Positions 52,103 to 61,075 of a DNA stretch of 64,000 nucleotides are shown in pieces. Under the pieces are notes generated by a model, which saw nothing but the letters and a program-made list of their open reading frames with translations, was not told where the DNA came from and did no database searches. A program made the position numbers and the translations under genes. The first letter of the stretch is position 1. Each line of letters begins with the position of its first letter. This DNA comes from Sulfuritalea sp. (GTDB taxonomy: Bacteria; Pseudomonadota; Gammaproteobacteria; Burkholderiales; Rhodocyclaceae): assembly GCA_016708585.1 (NCBI GenBank), contig JADJFK010000010.1, positions 1-64,000 on the forward strand, given 5' to 3'.

Positions 52103-54146
52103 CCGCGTTGCGCCAATCCCGCAGCGCCGCAATGCTGTTGACGCTGACGTCGGAGAGTTCCATCGCGAGCTTGGTGCGCATCGCCTCCAGCCCCGCGATG
52201 TCCGTCTGCATGATCGAGATCGCGGTGTTCTTGAGGCGAAACGCCCCCATCTGATGGGCGACGCCCTTCAGGGCGTGCGCCAGTTTCCTGACTTCGTCCC
52301 ACTGCGCGTCGCCGAGCGCGGCTATCAGGCCGGCAGTGGTCCGCTCGATGTCGCGCACGGCATGTTCGATCATTTCCCCGAGGAATGCCGGCCGCTGGCT
52401 GATGGCCGCCACCTCCGCCAGTACCTCGGTATCGAGGTAGAGGATGGGCACCGCGCGCAGCCCCGGTGCCGCCCTGGTCTCGGCAGCTGGCGTCCCCTCC
52501 GGGAACGTGTCCGCCAGCACCTCGCGAATCTCCGCCAGTCGCACCGGCTTGCCGATGATGCCGCAGGCATCGGTGTCGCGCAGGCGCGCCGTGGTGTCGG
52601 CCGAGGTATCGGCGGTAAGGAAGAACACCGGCGCCGGATCGCGCACGCCGAAATGGTAAACCTGCAGGACCTGGATGCCATCCATGTCGCCCAGGTTGTA
52701 ATCGAGGAAGATCACGTCCGGCGCCTGTTCGGGCATTGCCAGCAGGTCAAGCGCAGTCTGCCCCGAATCGGCGATGCTGACGGCATGCCCGTCCTGCTCG
52801 AGGATCTCGCGCATCAGGTGCAGGTTGGTGACGTTGTCGTCGACGACCATGATCCGCAAGCGCCTGCCGGCGGGGCTTTGCGGGGCAGCCACGGCGGGGG
52901 CCAGCGGCAGCGTGTCGGCGCGCGGGAAGTGGACGTCGAACCAGAAGCGCGAGCCGCGGCCGGGCTCGCTCGAAACGCGCAGCTGGCCACCCATCAGTTC
53001 GACGACATCCTTGCAGATCGACAGGCCGAGCCCGGTGCCGGTGGAGCGCCGGGCGGGGCCGGTATCGAGCTGCACGAAGGGCGTGAAGATCTTCTCCTGG
53101 TCTGCCTGGGGAATGCCGATTCCGCTGTCCTCGACGGAAAAGCGCAGGTAGAACCTGCCGGGCGTGGCATCGAGCACCATGACCCGGATCACGACCTGGC
53201 CCGCCTCGGTAAACTTGACCGCGTTGCCGGCCAGGTTGAGCAGGGCGCGGCCGAGGTAGTGGGCGTCGGCGATGCTCGCCGAGTCGAGCCGCGGATCGAT
53301 CAGCACCTGCAGGTCGAGGTGCTTCTCGTTCGCCTTGGCGCGCACCGCGGCTTCGACCGTATTCATCAGTTCGCGGATATCGCAAATGCCCGGGTTCAGG
53401 ATCAGCGACTTGGCCTCGTGCTTGGCCTGGTCGAGCAGGTCGGCGATGTCGTCCTGCAGGTGCTTGGCCAGGGCCATGATGGTGCTCGCCAGCCGGCCTT
53501 CGGGGGCGGTCGGCGCCGCCATGTGGATCAGGTCGGCGGCGGAAACGATGCCGCCCAGCGGGGTGCGCAGTTCGTGCGAGACCTTGGCCAGCATGTCCGA
53601 CTTGGCCCGGCTCTCCTCTTCGGCGCGCTGCCGCGCCGCGTGCAACTGGTCGAGGAGCATGCCCACATAGATGGGAACGATGACCAGGGGCACCGCGAAG
53701 GAAATCGCCCTGACCGGATTCTGCATCCATTGCGGATAGATGACGAGGATCAGGGCGTATCCGGTCAGCGTGACAAGCTGGTTGACCGCCATGACGTACT
53801 TGTCTCCCGTGCGCAAGCCGTAACCCAGGCCGGTAAACAGCGCGAAGGCGACGACGATGCCGGCGGCGTTCTCCAGCAAGGGTAGCCAGAAAATCAGGAA
53901 CACCGCATCGAGCGCAGCAGTGCAATAGATGGCCGCGGTCCAAAACCGCTCCGGCAACCGCCTCGATGCCACGGATGTAGCGGCGATATAGACGAAATAG
54001 CAGACGATGGCCCACTCCGCCCAAAGGAGGGCCCTGTCCGCGTAGTAATGAAGCCAGACCAGCACCCCCGTCATGGGGATGCCGATGAACGCACGCAGCC
54101 TGGACTGCTTCACCAGCACGGCTTGAAGTGTCGAAACGTGCAGCAT
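52068..54146 (-). CDS. rpfC: RpfC-like hybrid sensor histidine kinase
   Basis: 692 residues. Five or six membrane helices in residues about 18-165, including FTGLGYGLRTGDKYV which resembles the RpfC input region, then HisKA (His191 in KVSHELRTPLGG), HATPase (about 290-415, NLAGNAVKFTEAG, GTGLGLSICKDVVELMGG), receiver (about 430-550, Asp in DVIFLDYNLGDMDG) and a C-terminal HPT (KLAHALKGVAHQMGA). It should bind DSF at the membrane and pass phosphate to the RpfG-like regulator. As in Xanthomonas, it is convergent with rpfF. Confidence 0.88.
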   Translation of the reverse strand: MLHVSTLQAVLVKQSRLRAFIGIPMTGVLVWLHYYADRALLWAEWAIVCYFVYIAATSVASRRLPERFWTAAIYCTAALDAVFLIFWLPLLENAAGIVVAFALFTGLGYGLRTGDKYVMAVNQLVTLTGYALILVIYPQWMQNPVRAISFAVPLVIVPIYVGMLLDQLHAARQRAEEESRAKSDMLAKVSHELRTPLGGIVSAADLIHMAAPTAPEGRLASTIMALAKHLQDDIADLLDQAKHEAKSLILNPGICDIRELMNTVEAAVRAKANEKHLDLQVLIDPRLDSASIADAHYLGRALLNLAGNAVKFTEAGQVVIRVMVLDATPGRFYLRFSVEDSGIGIPQADQEKIFTPFVQLDTGPARRSTGTGLGLSICKDVVELMGGQLRVSSEPGRGSRFWFDVHFPRADTLPLAPAVAAPQSPAGRRLRIMVVDDNVTNLHLMREILEQDGHAVSIADSGQTALDLLAMPEQAPDVIFLDYNLGDMDGIQVLQVYHFGVRDPAPVFFLTADTSADTTARLRDTDACGIIGKPVRLAEIREVLADTFPEGTPAAETRAAPGLRAVPILYLDTEVLAEVAAISQRPAFLGEMIEHAVRDIERTTAGLIAALGDAQWDEVRKLAHALKGVAHQMGAFRLKNTAISIMQTDIAGLEAMRTKLAMELSDVSVNSIAALRDWRNAAKPNASGQSVA

Positions 54147-54454
54147 CGATCAGTAGTCCACGGTCGGTTCCAGTTTGCTCATTGCAGTTGCAACAGACTC
54201 CCAAGGCTACATCGTAATCGCCCGCCCTGCAGGTGCCCGGACGCTGCCGGACATGGCGGGCTGCCGCAGCCCGCACGCAGCTATGATCGCCAGAAACAGA
54301 CCGGTTTCATTCGGCAAACAGCGGCCGTTTTCCGCGGACGGAAACGGATCTTGCGCGGAGGCCATTGTTACCGACGCGATGGAGTGCTATTTTGCAGCTT
54401 GCACGGTGATGCCCAACCCTGCCGTGCGCGTACTTTGGATCATCAAGGCAGCCC
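54147..54454. promoter_or_regulatory. Intergenic region between rpfC and rpfG with a perfect hairpin
   Basis: 308 bp between divergent genes, so it must hold both promoters; no confident -35/-10 pair was found. A perfect GCGGGCTG-CCG-CAGCCCGC hairpin lies at 54256-54274 and an imperfect CCGTTTTCC/GGAAACGG repeat further on at about 54327. No ORF is supported. Confidence 0.4.
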
Positions 54455-55522
54455 ATGCGCCAGAACGTACTCGTAATCGACGACCAGACCTCGAACGCCA
54501 TGCTGGTTGCCGAGATTCTCTCCGGCATCGCGCCCGAGATCGACGTCGTCACCTTCGTCCAGCCGCTGGAAGCGGTGCGCTACGCGGCAGAAAACCCGCT
54601 CGACCTGGTCATCACCGACTTCAGCATGCCCGAACTCGACGGCATCGGCGTCATCCGCCAGCTGAAGCGCATGGAGCATCTTTTCGATGTGCCGATCGTC
54701 GTGGTCACCGCGCACGAGGGCATCGACGTCCGCTATGCCGCGCTCGACGCCGGCGCGGCGGACTTCCTGACGCGACCGATCAACCACAGGGAATGCCAGT
54801 CGCGCTGTCGCAACCTGCTCCGGATGCGCATGTTCCAGCTGCAGAACAAGCGCCACGCCGAAGTTCTCCAACAGCGTGTCGCCGAAGTCAGTGAAGACCT
54901 GCAGAACCGCAGCATGGAAATGCTGAGGCGCCTGGCCGTGGTCGCCGAGAAGCGCGATTCGGAGACCGGGCAGCACCTGGTACGGATGGCGCGCTACTCG
55001 AAACTGCTGGCCCGCGAAACGGGATTCAGCGAAACCGAGGTCCATGTGATCGGTTTGGCGGCGCCACTCCATGACATCGGCAAGATCGGCATCCCCGACG
55101 GAATCCTGCTCGCGCCGCGGCGCCTGAGCGACGGTGAGCTGGCCATCATGCGCACGCATCCGGACATCGGCTACGAGATGCTGCAGGGGTCCACCTCGGA
55201 ATCGATGAAAATGTCGGCCGACATCGCCCGCTACCACCACGAATGGTTCGATGGCAGCGGCTACCCGCTGGGCCTGCGCGGCGAGGAAATTCCGCTGTCG
55301 GCGCGAATCGTCGCGGTGGCCGACGTCTGGGATGCCCTGCTCACGACGCGTCCGTACAAGAAGCCCTGGACCGAAGAGGCCGCCATCGATCACCTGCGTC
55401 GCGGTGCCGGAGCCCATTTCGACCCGACACTGGTGGACGCCTTCCTGGCAAACCTCGAAAGCCTGCGTTCGATTCGCCATGAGTCGGACCTGGCGGAGTC
55501 CGAACCCGCGCCGGACTGCTGA
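54455..55522 (+). CDS. rpfG: RpfG-like response regulator with HD-GYP phosphodiesterase domain
   Basis: 355 residues from ATG 54455. Receiver (Asp55 in LVITDFSMPELDG) then a coiled linker and an HD-GYP domain (about 150-340): PLHDIGKIGIPDGIL, HHEWFDGSGYPLGLRGEEIP and VADVWDALLTTRPYK. HD-GYP proteins hydrolyse cyclic-di-GMP. With RpfC-like phosphorylation it would couple the DSF signal to biofilm, motility or virulence genes. Confidence 0.9.
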   Translation: MRQNVLVIDDQTSNAMLVAEILSGIAPEIDVVTFVQPLEAVRYAAENPLDLVITDFSMPELDGIGVIRQLKRMEHLFDVPIVVVTAHEGIDVRYAALDAGAADFLTRPINHRECQSRCRNLLRMRMFQLQNKRHAEVLQQRVAEVSEDLQNRSMEMLRRLAVVAEKRDSETGQHLVRMARYSKLLARETGFSETEVHVIGLAAPLHDIGKIGIPDGILLAPRRLSDGELAIMRTHPDIGYEMLQGSTSESMKMSADIARYHHEWFDGSGYPLGLRGEEIPLSARIVAVADVWDALLTTRPYKKPWTEEAAIDHLRRGAGAHFDPTLVDAFLANLESLRSIRHESDLAESEPAPDC

Positions 55523-55629
55523 CCGGCTCGCATGCGTCAGCCGAAAAATGCTGCCTGGCGAATGCGCAGCCGGCAAAAATTCTGTATGCTTGGCGACGCT
55601 TGAGACCTAAAACTACAGGAGTAGCAACC

Positions 55630-55848
55630 ATGGCCCGCAAAAAGAAACTGGACTTTTCGGACATCGCGGATGTGCGCAAGAAGCAGAACATCAACCAGAC
55701 CGAATTCTGGACGCGCTTCGGCGTCACCCAGTCGGGCGGATCGCGTTACGAGTCCGGCCGCAACATTCCCAAGCCGCTGGCGATCCTGCTGTGGCTGCAT
55801 CGTTCGGGCAAGATAAGCGACAAGGATCTGGCGGAAGCCCGGAAGTAG
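55630..55848 (+). CDS. Small XRE-type helix-turn-helix protein
   Basis: 72 residues from ATG 55630, with AGGAG upstream. ADVRKKQNINQTEFWTRFGVTQSGGSRYESGRNIPKPLAILLWLH has the classical HTH_3 arrangement (helix, Q-T-E-F-W, V-T-Q-S-G-G-S-R-Y-E-S-G). It probably binds DNA as a dimer. It lies 107 bp after rpfG and may tune the quorum-sensing locus or the thioesterases that follow, but there is no direct link. Confidence 0.8.
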   Translation: MARKKKLDFSDIADVRKKQNINQTEFWTRFGVTQSGGSRYESGRNIPKPLAILLWLHRSGKISDKDLAEARK

Positions 55849-55908
55849 GCAGCTGCCGTGCGCGCATTCCCGGCCGCTCGCCCGGGCGCCGGGCAGGAAG
55901 CCTGAGCG

Positions 55909-56355
55909 ATGATCGAGACCGCACGCGGCACGGTGCACGAGTGGCAGCGCGACCACATGGGCCACATCAACGTGCGCGCCTACATGGAGTTTTTCGAAGA
56001 GGCCTGCTGGCAGTTCTATGCCATGCTCGGCATGACGCCGTCTCTGCTGCGCAGCGGCGCCCTGCACCTGGCCGCCGTGCAGCAGAACATCGGCTACCGC
56101 AGGGAACTGTATCCCGGCGACACTGTCGCGGTGCGCACCGGCGTACTGGAAATGCGCGAGAAAGTGCTGCGCTTCCGCCACGAATTGTTCAACACCGAAA
56201 CCGGCGATGTCGCCTCGATTTGCGAGTTCACCGTGGTCTGCCTCGACCCCGCAAGCCGCAAGTCGCAACCCTTTCCAGCGCAGGTGGCCGTGCGCGCCAG
56301 GGAATTGATTGTGCCTGACACGACAGCCGGCACCGATTCCGCATCGGCGCCATGA
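55909..56355 (+). CDS. 4HBT hotdog-fold acyl-CoA/ACP thioesterase
   Basis: 148 residues from ATG 55909. EWQRDHMGHINVRAYMEFFEEACWQFYAMLG is the YbgC/FadM-type active-site segment (Asp/His then Asn), followed by hotdog strands GYRRELYPGDTVAVRTGVLEMREKVLRFRHELF. It hydrolyses acyl thioesters. ATGA overlap with the next gene makes a two-thioesterase unit; its place after an RpfF locus hints at a link to acyl signal turnover. Confidence 0.83.
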   Translation: MIETARGTVHEWQRDHMGHINVRAYMEFFEEACWQFYAMLGMTPSLLRSGALHLAAVQQNIGYRRELYPGDTVAVRTGVLEMREKVLRFRHELFNTETGDVASICEFTVVCLDPASRKSQPFPAQVAVRARELIVPDTTAGTDSASAP

Positions 56356-56837
56356 AGAAGCACGCGGCTGAAACAGCCATCGAATTCGAGCCGGAGTACG
56401 TCACCGGCCTGAAGAAGATCTTCGAGGAAATGATCGTCTTCAACCAGCTCCTCGGCCTGAAAGTCACCTCGATCGAGGCTGACCGCGCCCGCGGCCGCAT
56501 CGAAATGCGGCGGGAACTGATCGGCCACTACAGCCACAACCGGATCCACGGCGGCGTCATCAGCGCCAGCCTCGACGCGATGGGCGGCCTGGCGGTGATG
56601 GCGGCGATCGGCGCGCGTCACATGGACGAGGCGCCGGCGCAACGCCTGCACCGCTTCGGCAAGCTGGGCACCATCGACCTGCGCATCGACTACCTGCGTC
56701 CCGGCATCGGCGACCGCTTCGAACTGCGCGCGGAAGTGCTGCGCCTGGGCTCGCGCGTGGCAACCACCCGCATGGAATTCCTCGGCACGGACGGCAAGCT
56801 GCTGTCCGCCGGTGCGGGGACCTACATCGTTTCCTGA
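56352..56837 (+). CDS. PaaI/YigI-type thioesterase
   Basis: 161 residues from ATG 56352. MIVFNQLLGLKVTSIEADRARGRIEMRRELIGHYSHNRIHGGVISASLDAMGGLAVMAA is the PaaI/YigI core, with the HGGVISASLD loop that carries the catalytic acid. YigI-type enzymes cleave medium/long acyl-CoA. Coupled to the previous thioesterase; convergent with dnaE. Confidence 0.83.
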   Translation: MKKHAAETAIEFEPEYVTGLKKIFEEMIVFNQLLGLKVTSIEADRARGRIEMRRELIGHYSHNRIHGGVISASLDAMGGLAVMAAIGARHMDEAPAQRLHRFGKLGTIDLRIDYLRPGIGDRFELRAEVLRLGSRVATTRMEFLGTDGKLLSAGAGTYIVS

Positions 56838-56871
56838 CGTCGTTCCGGCGGCGACCGGCGGGCAGGCGCGA

Positions 56872-59800
56872 TCAACCGTAGATCACGGTAACGTTTTCCT
56901 GCCTTAGCCAATCCACCAGTCCGGCCAGCAGGGCATCGTCGAGCCGCACGCGCCAGCTGTCGGGCAGCGGCAGTTCCGCAGCGGCATCGCCGTTGCGGTA
57001 GTTCAGCCGCACCGGGCAGGGGCCGTTGCGGAAGGGCGCCAGCAGCGCCTGCAGGCGTTTGGCGTCGGAACCGCCGTTCATGGTCAGGCGCAGGCCGCGC
57101 GCGTAGCGGCCACGCGCCTCGGCCAGGGTGTAGAGCTTGTCGGCGCTGATGCGCAGGCCACCACTGAAGTCGTCCTTCTGCACCTTGCCCTCGACCAGCA
57201 GCAGTTCGTCCTCCCGGATCTTGGCGCGCTCGGCTTCCCACAGTTCGTTGAACACAGTGACTTCGAGCTGGGTGCTGCCGTCGTCGAGCTGGATCACGGC
57301 CATCTTGCCGCGCCGCGTCATCTGCGTGCGCGTCGACATCACCACCCCGGCCAGCAGCACCGGCTCGCGTTGCGGTTCCAGCTGACCAAGGCGGCGCTTG
57401 ACGAAGGCCCCGATCTCGGCGGCATAGGCGTGGAAGGGATGGCCGGAAAGGAAGAAGCCGAGCGCCGGCTTTTCCTGCATCAGGCGCTCGCGCTCTCCCC
57501 AGCGCGGCATCTCGACATAGTGCACGGTATCTTCCTGCGCGCCGCCGCCCATGTCGAACAGCCCGCCCTGCAGGGCGTTGCGGTCAGCCTGTTCGGCCGC
57601 TTCGAGCGCGACGCCGGTCGAAGCCAGCAGCTTGGCTCGATGATCATCTATTCCGTCGAACGCGCCGGCGCGGATCAGCGCCTCGATCACGCGCCGGTTA
57701 ACCACGCGCTTGTCGATGCGGCGACAGAAGTCGAACAGGTCGCGGAACGGCCCGCCGGGTTTGTCACCCCCGTCGCGCGCCTTGAGGATCACCGAAAGCG
57801 CCGCCTCGCCGGTGCCCTTGATCGCGCCCAGCCCGTAGCGGATCGTTCTGCCATCCACCGGAAGGAAACGGATGCCGCCGTGGTTGATGTCGGGCGGCAG
57901 GAAGACCAGGCCGTTGTCGACCGCGTCCTTGTAGAAGAACTGGACCTTGTCGGTATTGGCCATTTCCGAGGACAGCGTGGCGGCCATGAAGGCCGCCGGG
58001 TGATGGCATTTGAGCCAGGCCGTGTGGTAGGCGACCAGGGCATAGGCGGCGGCGTGCGACTTGTTGAAGCCGTAGCCGGCGAACTTCTCCATGGTGTCGA
58101 AGATCTCGTTGGCCTGGGCCTCGCCGATGCCGTTCGCGGCGGCCCCGGTGACGAAGATCTCGCGCTGCTTGGCCATTTCCTCGGGCTTCTTCTTGCCCAT
58201 CGCGCGCCGCAGCAGGTCGGCCGCGCCCAGGCTGTAACCGGCCGCCACCTGCGCCGTCTGCATCACCTGCTCCTGGTAGATCATGATGCCGTAGGTGGTT
58301 GCCAGCACCTTCTCCAGGCAGGGGTGCGGATAGACCACGCGCTCACGGCCGTGCTTGCGGTTGATGAAGTTGGGGATGAAGTCCATCGGCCCCGGCCGGT
58401 ACAGCGCGTTCAGCGCGATCAGGTCGTCGAGCCGGTCGGGGCGGGCCTTGACCAGCGCGTCCTTCATGCCGCCGGATTCGAACTGGAACACCGCCGTGGT
58501 GTTGGCGGTCTTGAACACCTTGTCGTAGGTCTCGCGGTCGTCGAGCGGCAGCGTGGCGAGATCGATCGCCGCGCCTTCGACTTCCCGCGCCAGGCGCAGC
58601 GCTTCTTCGATGATCGTCAGCGTGCGCAGGCCGAGGAAGTCGAACTTGACCAGGCCCGCCTTCTCGACGTCGTCCTTGTCGAATTGCGAGACCACCGAGC
58701 TCGTGCCGTCCGGCGAATACAGCGGGCAGAAATCGGTCAGCTTGCCCGGTGCGATCAGTACGCCGCCGGCGTGCATGCCGACGTTGCGGGTCAGGCCTTC
58801 GAGCTTCAGCGCCAGAGCCCACAGCTCGGCGACCTCCTCCTCGGCCTCGATCCGGCCGCGGATCAGGGGCTCCTTTTCCAGGGCGTCCTTGAGCGTGATG
58901 CCGAGTTCGTTGGGGATCAGCTTGGCGAACTGGTCGACGAAATTGAAGCCGAGGTCGAGCACGCGGCCGACGTCGCGGATCACCGCCTTGGCCGCCATGG
59001 TGCCGAAGGTGACGATCTGCGACACGGCGTGCGCGCCGTACTTGTTCTTGACGTAATCGATGACGCGGTCGCGCCCTTCCTGGCAGAAGTCGATGTCGAA
59101 GTCCGGCATCGAGACGCGCTCGGGATTGAGGAAACGCTCGAACAGCAGGTCGTAGCGCAAGGGATCGAGGTCGGTGATGCCGAGGCTGTAGGCCACCAGC
59201 GAGCCGGCGCCGGAACCGCGACCGGGGCCCACCGGCACACCGTTGTGCTTGGCCCAGTTGATGAAGTCGGCGACGATCAGGAAGTAGCCGGGAAAGCCCA
59301 TCTTGACGATGGTCGCGATCTCGAAATCGAGGCGCTCGGCGTACTGCGGGCGCCGACTTTCCCGCTCGGCGGGATCGGGATAGAGCAGTTCCATGCGCCG
59401 CGCGAGGCCGGCATGCGACTCGCTGGCGAGGAAGGCCTCCAGCGGCTCGCCGGCCGGGGTCGGGAAATCCGGCAGGCGGCTCTTGCCCAGTTCCACGCTC
59501 AGGTTGCAGCGCCGTGCGATCTCCACGGAGTTCTGCAAGGCCTCGGGCAGGTCGGCGAACAGTTCGGCCATCTCGGCGCGGGTCTTGAAATACTGCTCGG
59601 GGTCGAAGCGCTGCGGCCGCCGCTTGTCGCCCAGCACATAGCCCTCGGCGATGCAGACCCGCGCCTCGTGCGCCTTGGCGTCGTCGCGATCGATGAACTG
59701 TACCGGATGCGTCGCCACCAGCGGCAGGCCGAGGCGCGCCGCGAGGTCGGCACTGGCCGCGACCAGCACCTCGTCCGCGGCCGCTCCATCGCGTCCGCCG

Positions 59801-60342
59801 GGGCGCTGGACTTCGATGTAATAAGCGCCGGGAAACAAGCGTGCCCAGGCCTGGGCACGGACATCGGCCTGGTCCAGCTTGCCGGCAGCGAGCAGTTGTC
59901 CGATGTCGCCCAGCGGGCCGCCGGAAAGCGCGATCAGGCCGCCGTTGTCGCCCTGGCCCAATTGCGCGCGCGTGATCTCGGCGCGACCGTGGCGGCGCGG
60001 CGCGAGATAGACGGTGGAGAGCAGTTCGCACAGGCGCAGGTAGCCGGCGCGATTCCTCGCCAGCAGCAGCAGGCGCGACGACGACGCGGCGTTCCGGTCC
60101 GCCGCCTCCTCGCCGACCCAGACATCGCAGCCGATGATGGGCTTGACGCCTTTGGCGCGGGCGGCGGTATAGAACTTGACCATGCCGAACAGGTTGGCGA
60201 GGTCGGTGATCGCCAGCGCAGGCTGGCCGTCGGCCGCCGCCTGCGCGATCGCCTCATCGATGCGCGTCAGGCCATCGGTGATGGAATATTCGCTGTGAAG
60301 CCGGAGGTGGACGAACTCCGGGGATTGCGGCACGGTGGACAT
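56872..60342 (-). CDS. dnaE: DNA polymerase III alpha subunit
   Basis: 1156 residues, normal for DnaE1. An N-terminal PHP domain (VHLRLHSEYSITDGLTRIDEAI, about 1-280), the polymerase palm with the PDFDIDFCQEGRDRVI catalytic Asp pair, fingers and thumb, a helix-hairpin-helix region and the C-terminal OB domain (about 1000-1100, LAGVVMSTRTQMTRRGKMAVIQLDDGS). It is the replicative polymerase. ATG 60342, followed on the upstream side by the ParA-like gene. Confidence 0.97.
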   Translation of the reverse strand: MSTVPQSPEFVHLRLHSEYSITDGLTRIDEAIAQAAADGQPALAITDLANLFGMVKFYTAARAKGVKPIIGCDVWVGEEAADRNAASSSRLLLLARNRAGYLRLCELLSTVYLAPRRHGRAEITRAQLGQGDNGGLIALSGGPLGDIGQLLAAGKLDQADVRAQAWARLFPGAYYIEVQRPGGRDGAAADEVLVAASADLAARLGLPLVATHPVQFIDRDDAKAHEARVCIAEGYVLGDKRRPQRFDPEQYFKTRAEMAELFADLPEALQNSVEIARRCNLSVELGKSRLPDFPTPAGEPLEAFLASESHAGLARRMELLYPDPAERESRRPQYAERLDFEIATIVKMGFPGYFLIVADFINWAKHNGVPVGPGRGSGAGSLVAYSLGITDLDPLRYDLLFERFLNPERVSMPDFDIDFCQEGRDRVIDYVKNKYGAHAVSQIVTFGTMAAKAVIRDVGRVLDLGFNFVDQFAKLIPNELGITLKDALEKEPLIRGRIEAEEEVAELWALALKLEGLTRNVGMHAGGVLIAPGKLTDFCPLYSPDGTSSVVSQFDKDDVEKAGLVKFDFLGLRTLTIIEEALRLAREVEGAAIDLATLPLDDRETYDKVFKTANTTAVFQFESGGMKDALVKARPDRLDDLIALNALYRPGPMDFIPNFINRKHGRERVVYPHPCLEKVLATTYGIMIYQEQVMQTAQVAAGYSLGAADLLRRAMGKKKPEEMAKQREIFVTGAAANGIGEAQANEIFDTMEKFAGYGFNKSHAAAYALVAYHTAWLKCHHPAAFMAATLSSEMANTDKVQFFYKDAVDNGLVFLPPDINHGGIRFLPVDGRTIRYGLGAIKGTGEAALSVILKARDGGDKPGGPFRDLFDFCRRIDKRVVNRRVIEALIRAGAFDGIDDHRAKLLASTGVALEAAEQADRNALQGGLFDMGGGAQEDTVHYVEMPRWGERERLMQEKPALGFFLSGHPFHAYAAEIGAFVKRRLGQLEPQREPVLLAGVVMSTRTQMTRRGKMAVIQLDDGSTQLEVTVFNELWEAERAKIREDELLLVEGKVQKDDFSGGLRISADKLYTLAEARGRYARGLRLTMNGGSDAKRLQALLAPFRNGPCPVRLNYRNGDAAAELPLPDSWRVRLDDALLAGLVDWLRQENVTVIYG

Positions 60343-60431
60343 GTCGCGGCGATTTTACTCCCGCAGCCAGGGGTAGTCGGTGTAGATTTCCCTCGCCCCG
60401 ATGCATCCACGGCAAGCAACCGCACTTTGGC

Positions 60432-61061
60432 TCAGACCGGCCGTTGCACCCAGTCCAGCAGCGGCTGCCACTGCGCGATGTCCTTTTCCGCGCGACTGGG
60501 CGGCAGCTCGAAAATGCTCAGGCCATGGGCCGCCGCCTGCACGTAGTTCTGCGTGTCGCGCAGGTGCGCAACCACCGGCAGGCCGACGCCGTCGAGGAAG
60601 CGCTCGAGTTCGCCGGCGGCCCGCGTGCGGGCATCGACGCGCATGGCGACGATGGCGACAAAGGCCTCGTGCTTGCGGATTTCCTTCTCCTCGAACAACT
60701 GGTCGAGGAAATGCCGCGTCGCCAGGATGTCGAAAATCGACGGCTGCAGGGGCACGATCACGCGCCGCACCAGCTTCAGCACATGGCCCAGCTTCTTGCC
60801 ATGCAGGCCGGCCGGCGTGTCGAGCACGACATGGGTGGTGTCCTTCGGCGGCCGCGCCGGCTGGTCGGGTTCGATGTCCCAGGTGGCGATCCGCGGCAGC
60901 GCCGGCGAGCGCAGCTTGAGCCATTCGCGCGAGGACTGCTGGCGGTCGATGTCGCCGAGCATGACACGCTTGCCCTGGCCCGCGAACCAGCCGGCGAGAT
61001 TGGTCGCCAGCGTGGTCTTGCCGACGCCACCCTTGGGATTGGCGATCAGGAAGGATTCCAT
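60432..61061 (-). CDS. ParA/MinD-family ATPase
   Basis: 209 residues from ATG 61061. FLIANPKGGVGKTTLATNLAG is the deviant Walker A, MLGDIDRQQSSREWLKL the Walker A-prime-like stretch and VVLDTPAGLHG the Walker B. Chromosomal partition, plasmid partition, polar localisation and cellulose (BcsQ-like) roles are all possible; no ParB or centromere-like gene is adjacent. It lies 89 bp from dnaE and 14 bp from the quinone oxidoreductase. Confidence 0.85.
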   Translation of the reverse strand: MESFLIANPKGGVGKTTLATNLAGWFAGQGKRVMLGDIDRQQSSREWLKLRSPALPRIATWDIEPDQPARPPKDTTHVVLDTPAGLHGKKLGHVLKLVRRVIVPLQPSIFDILATRHFLDQLFEEKEIRKHEAFVAIVAMRVDARTRAAGELERFLDGVGLPVVAHLRDTQNYVQAAAHGLSIFELPPSRAEKDIAQWQPLLDWVQRPV

Positions 61062-61075
61062 TTCTATCAGATCCC

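Noticed and set aside
59345..59370. Possible repeat copy in dnaE
   Set aside because: Only the 12-base part AAAGTCGGCGCC matches and the protein has no extra residues here.
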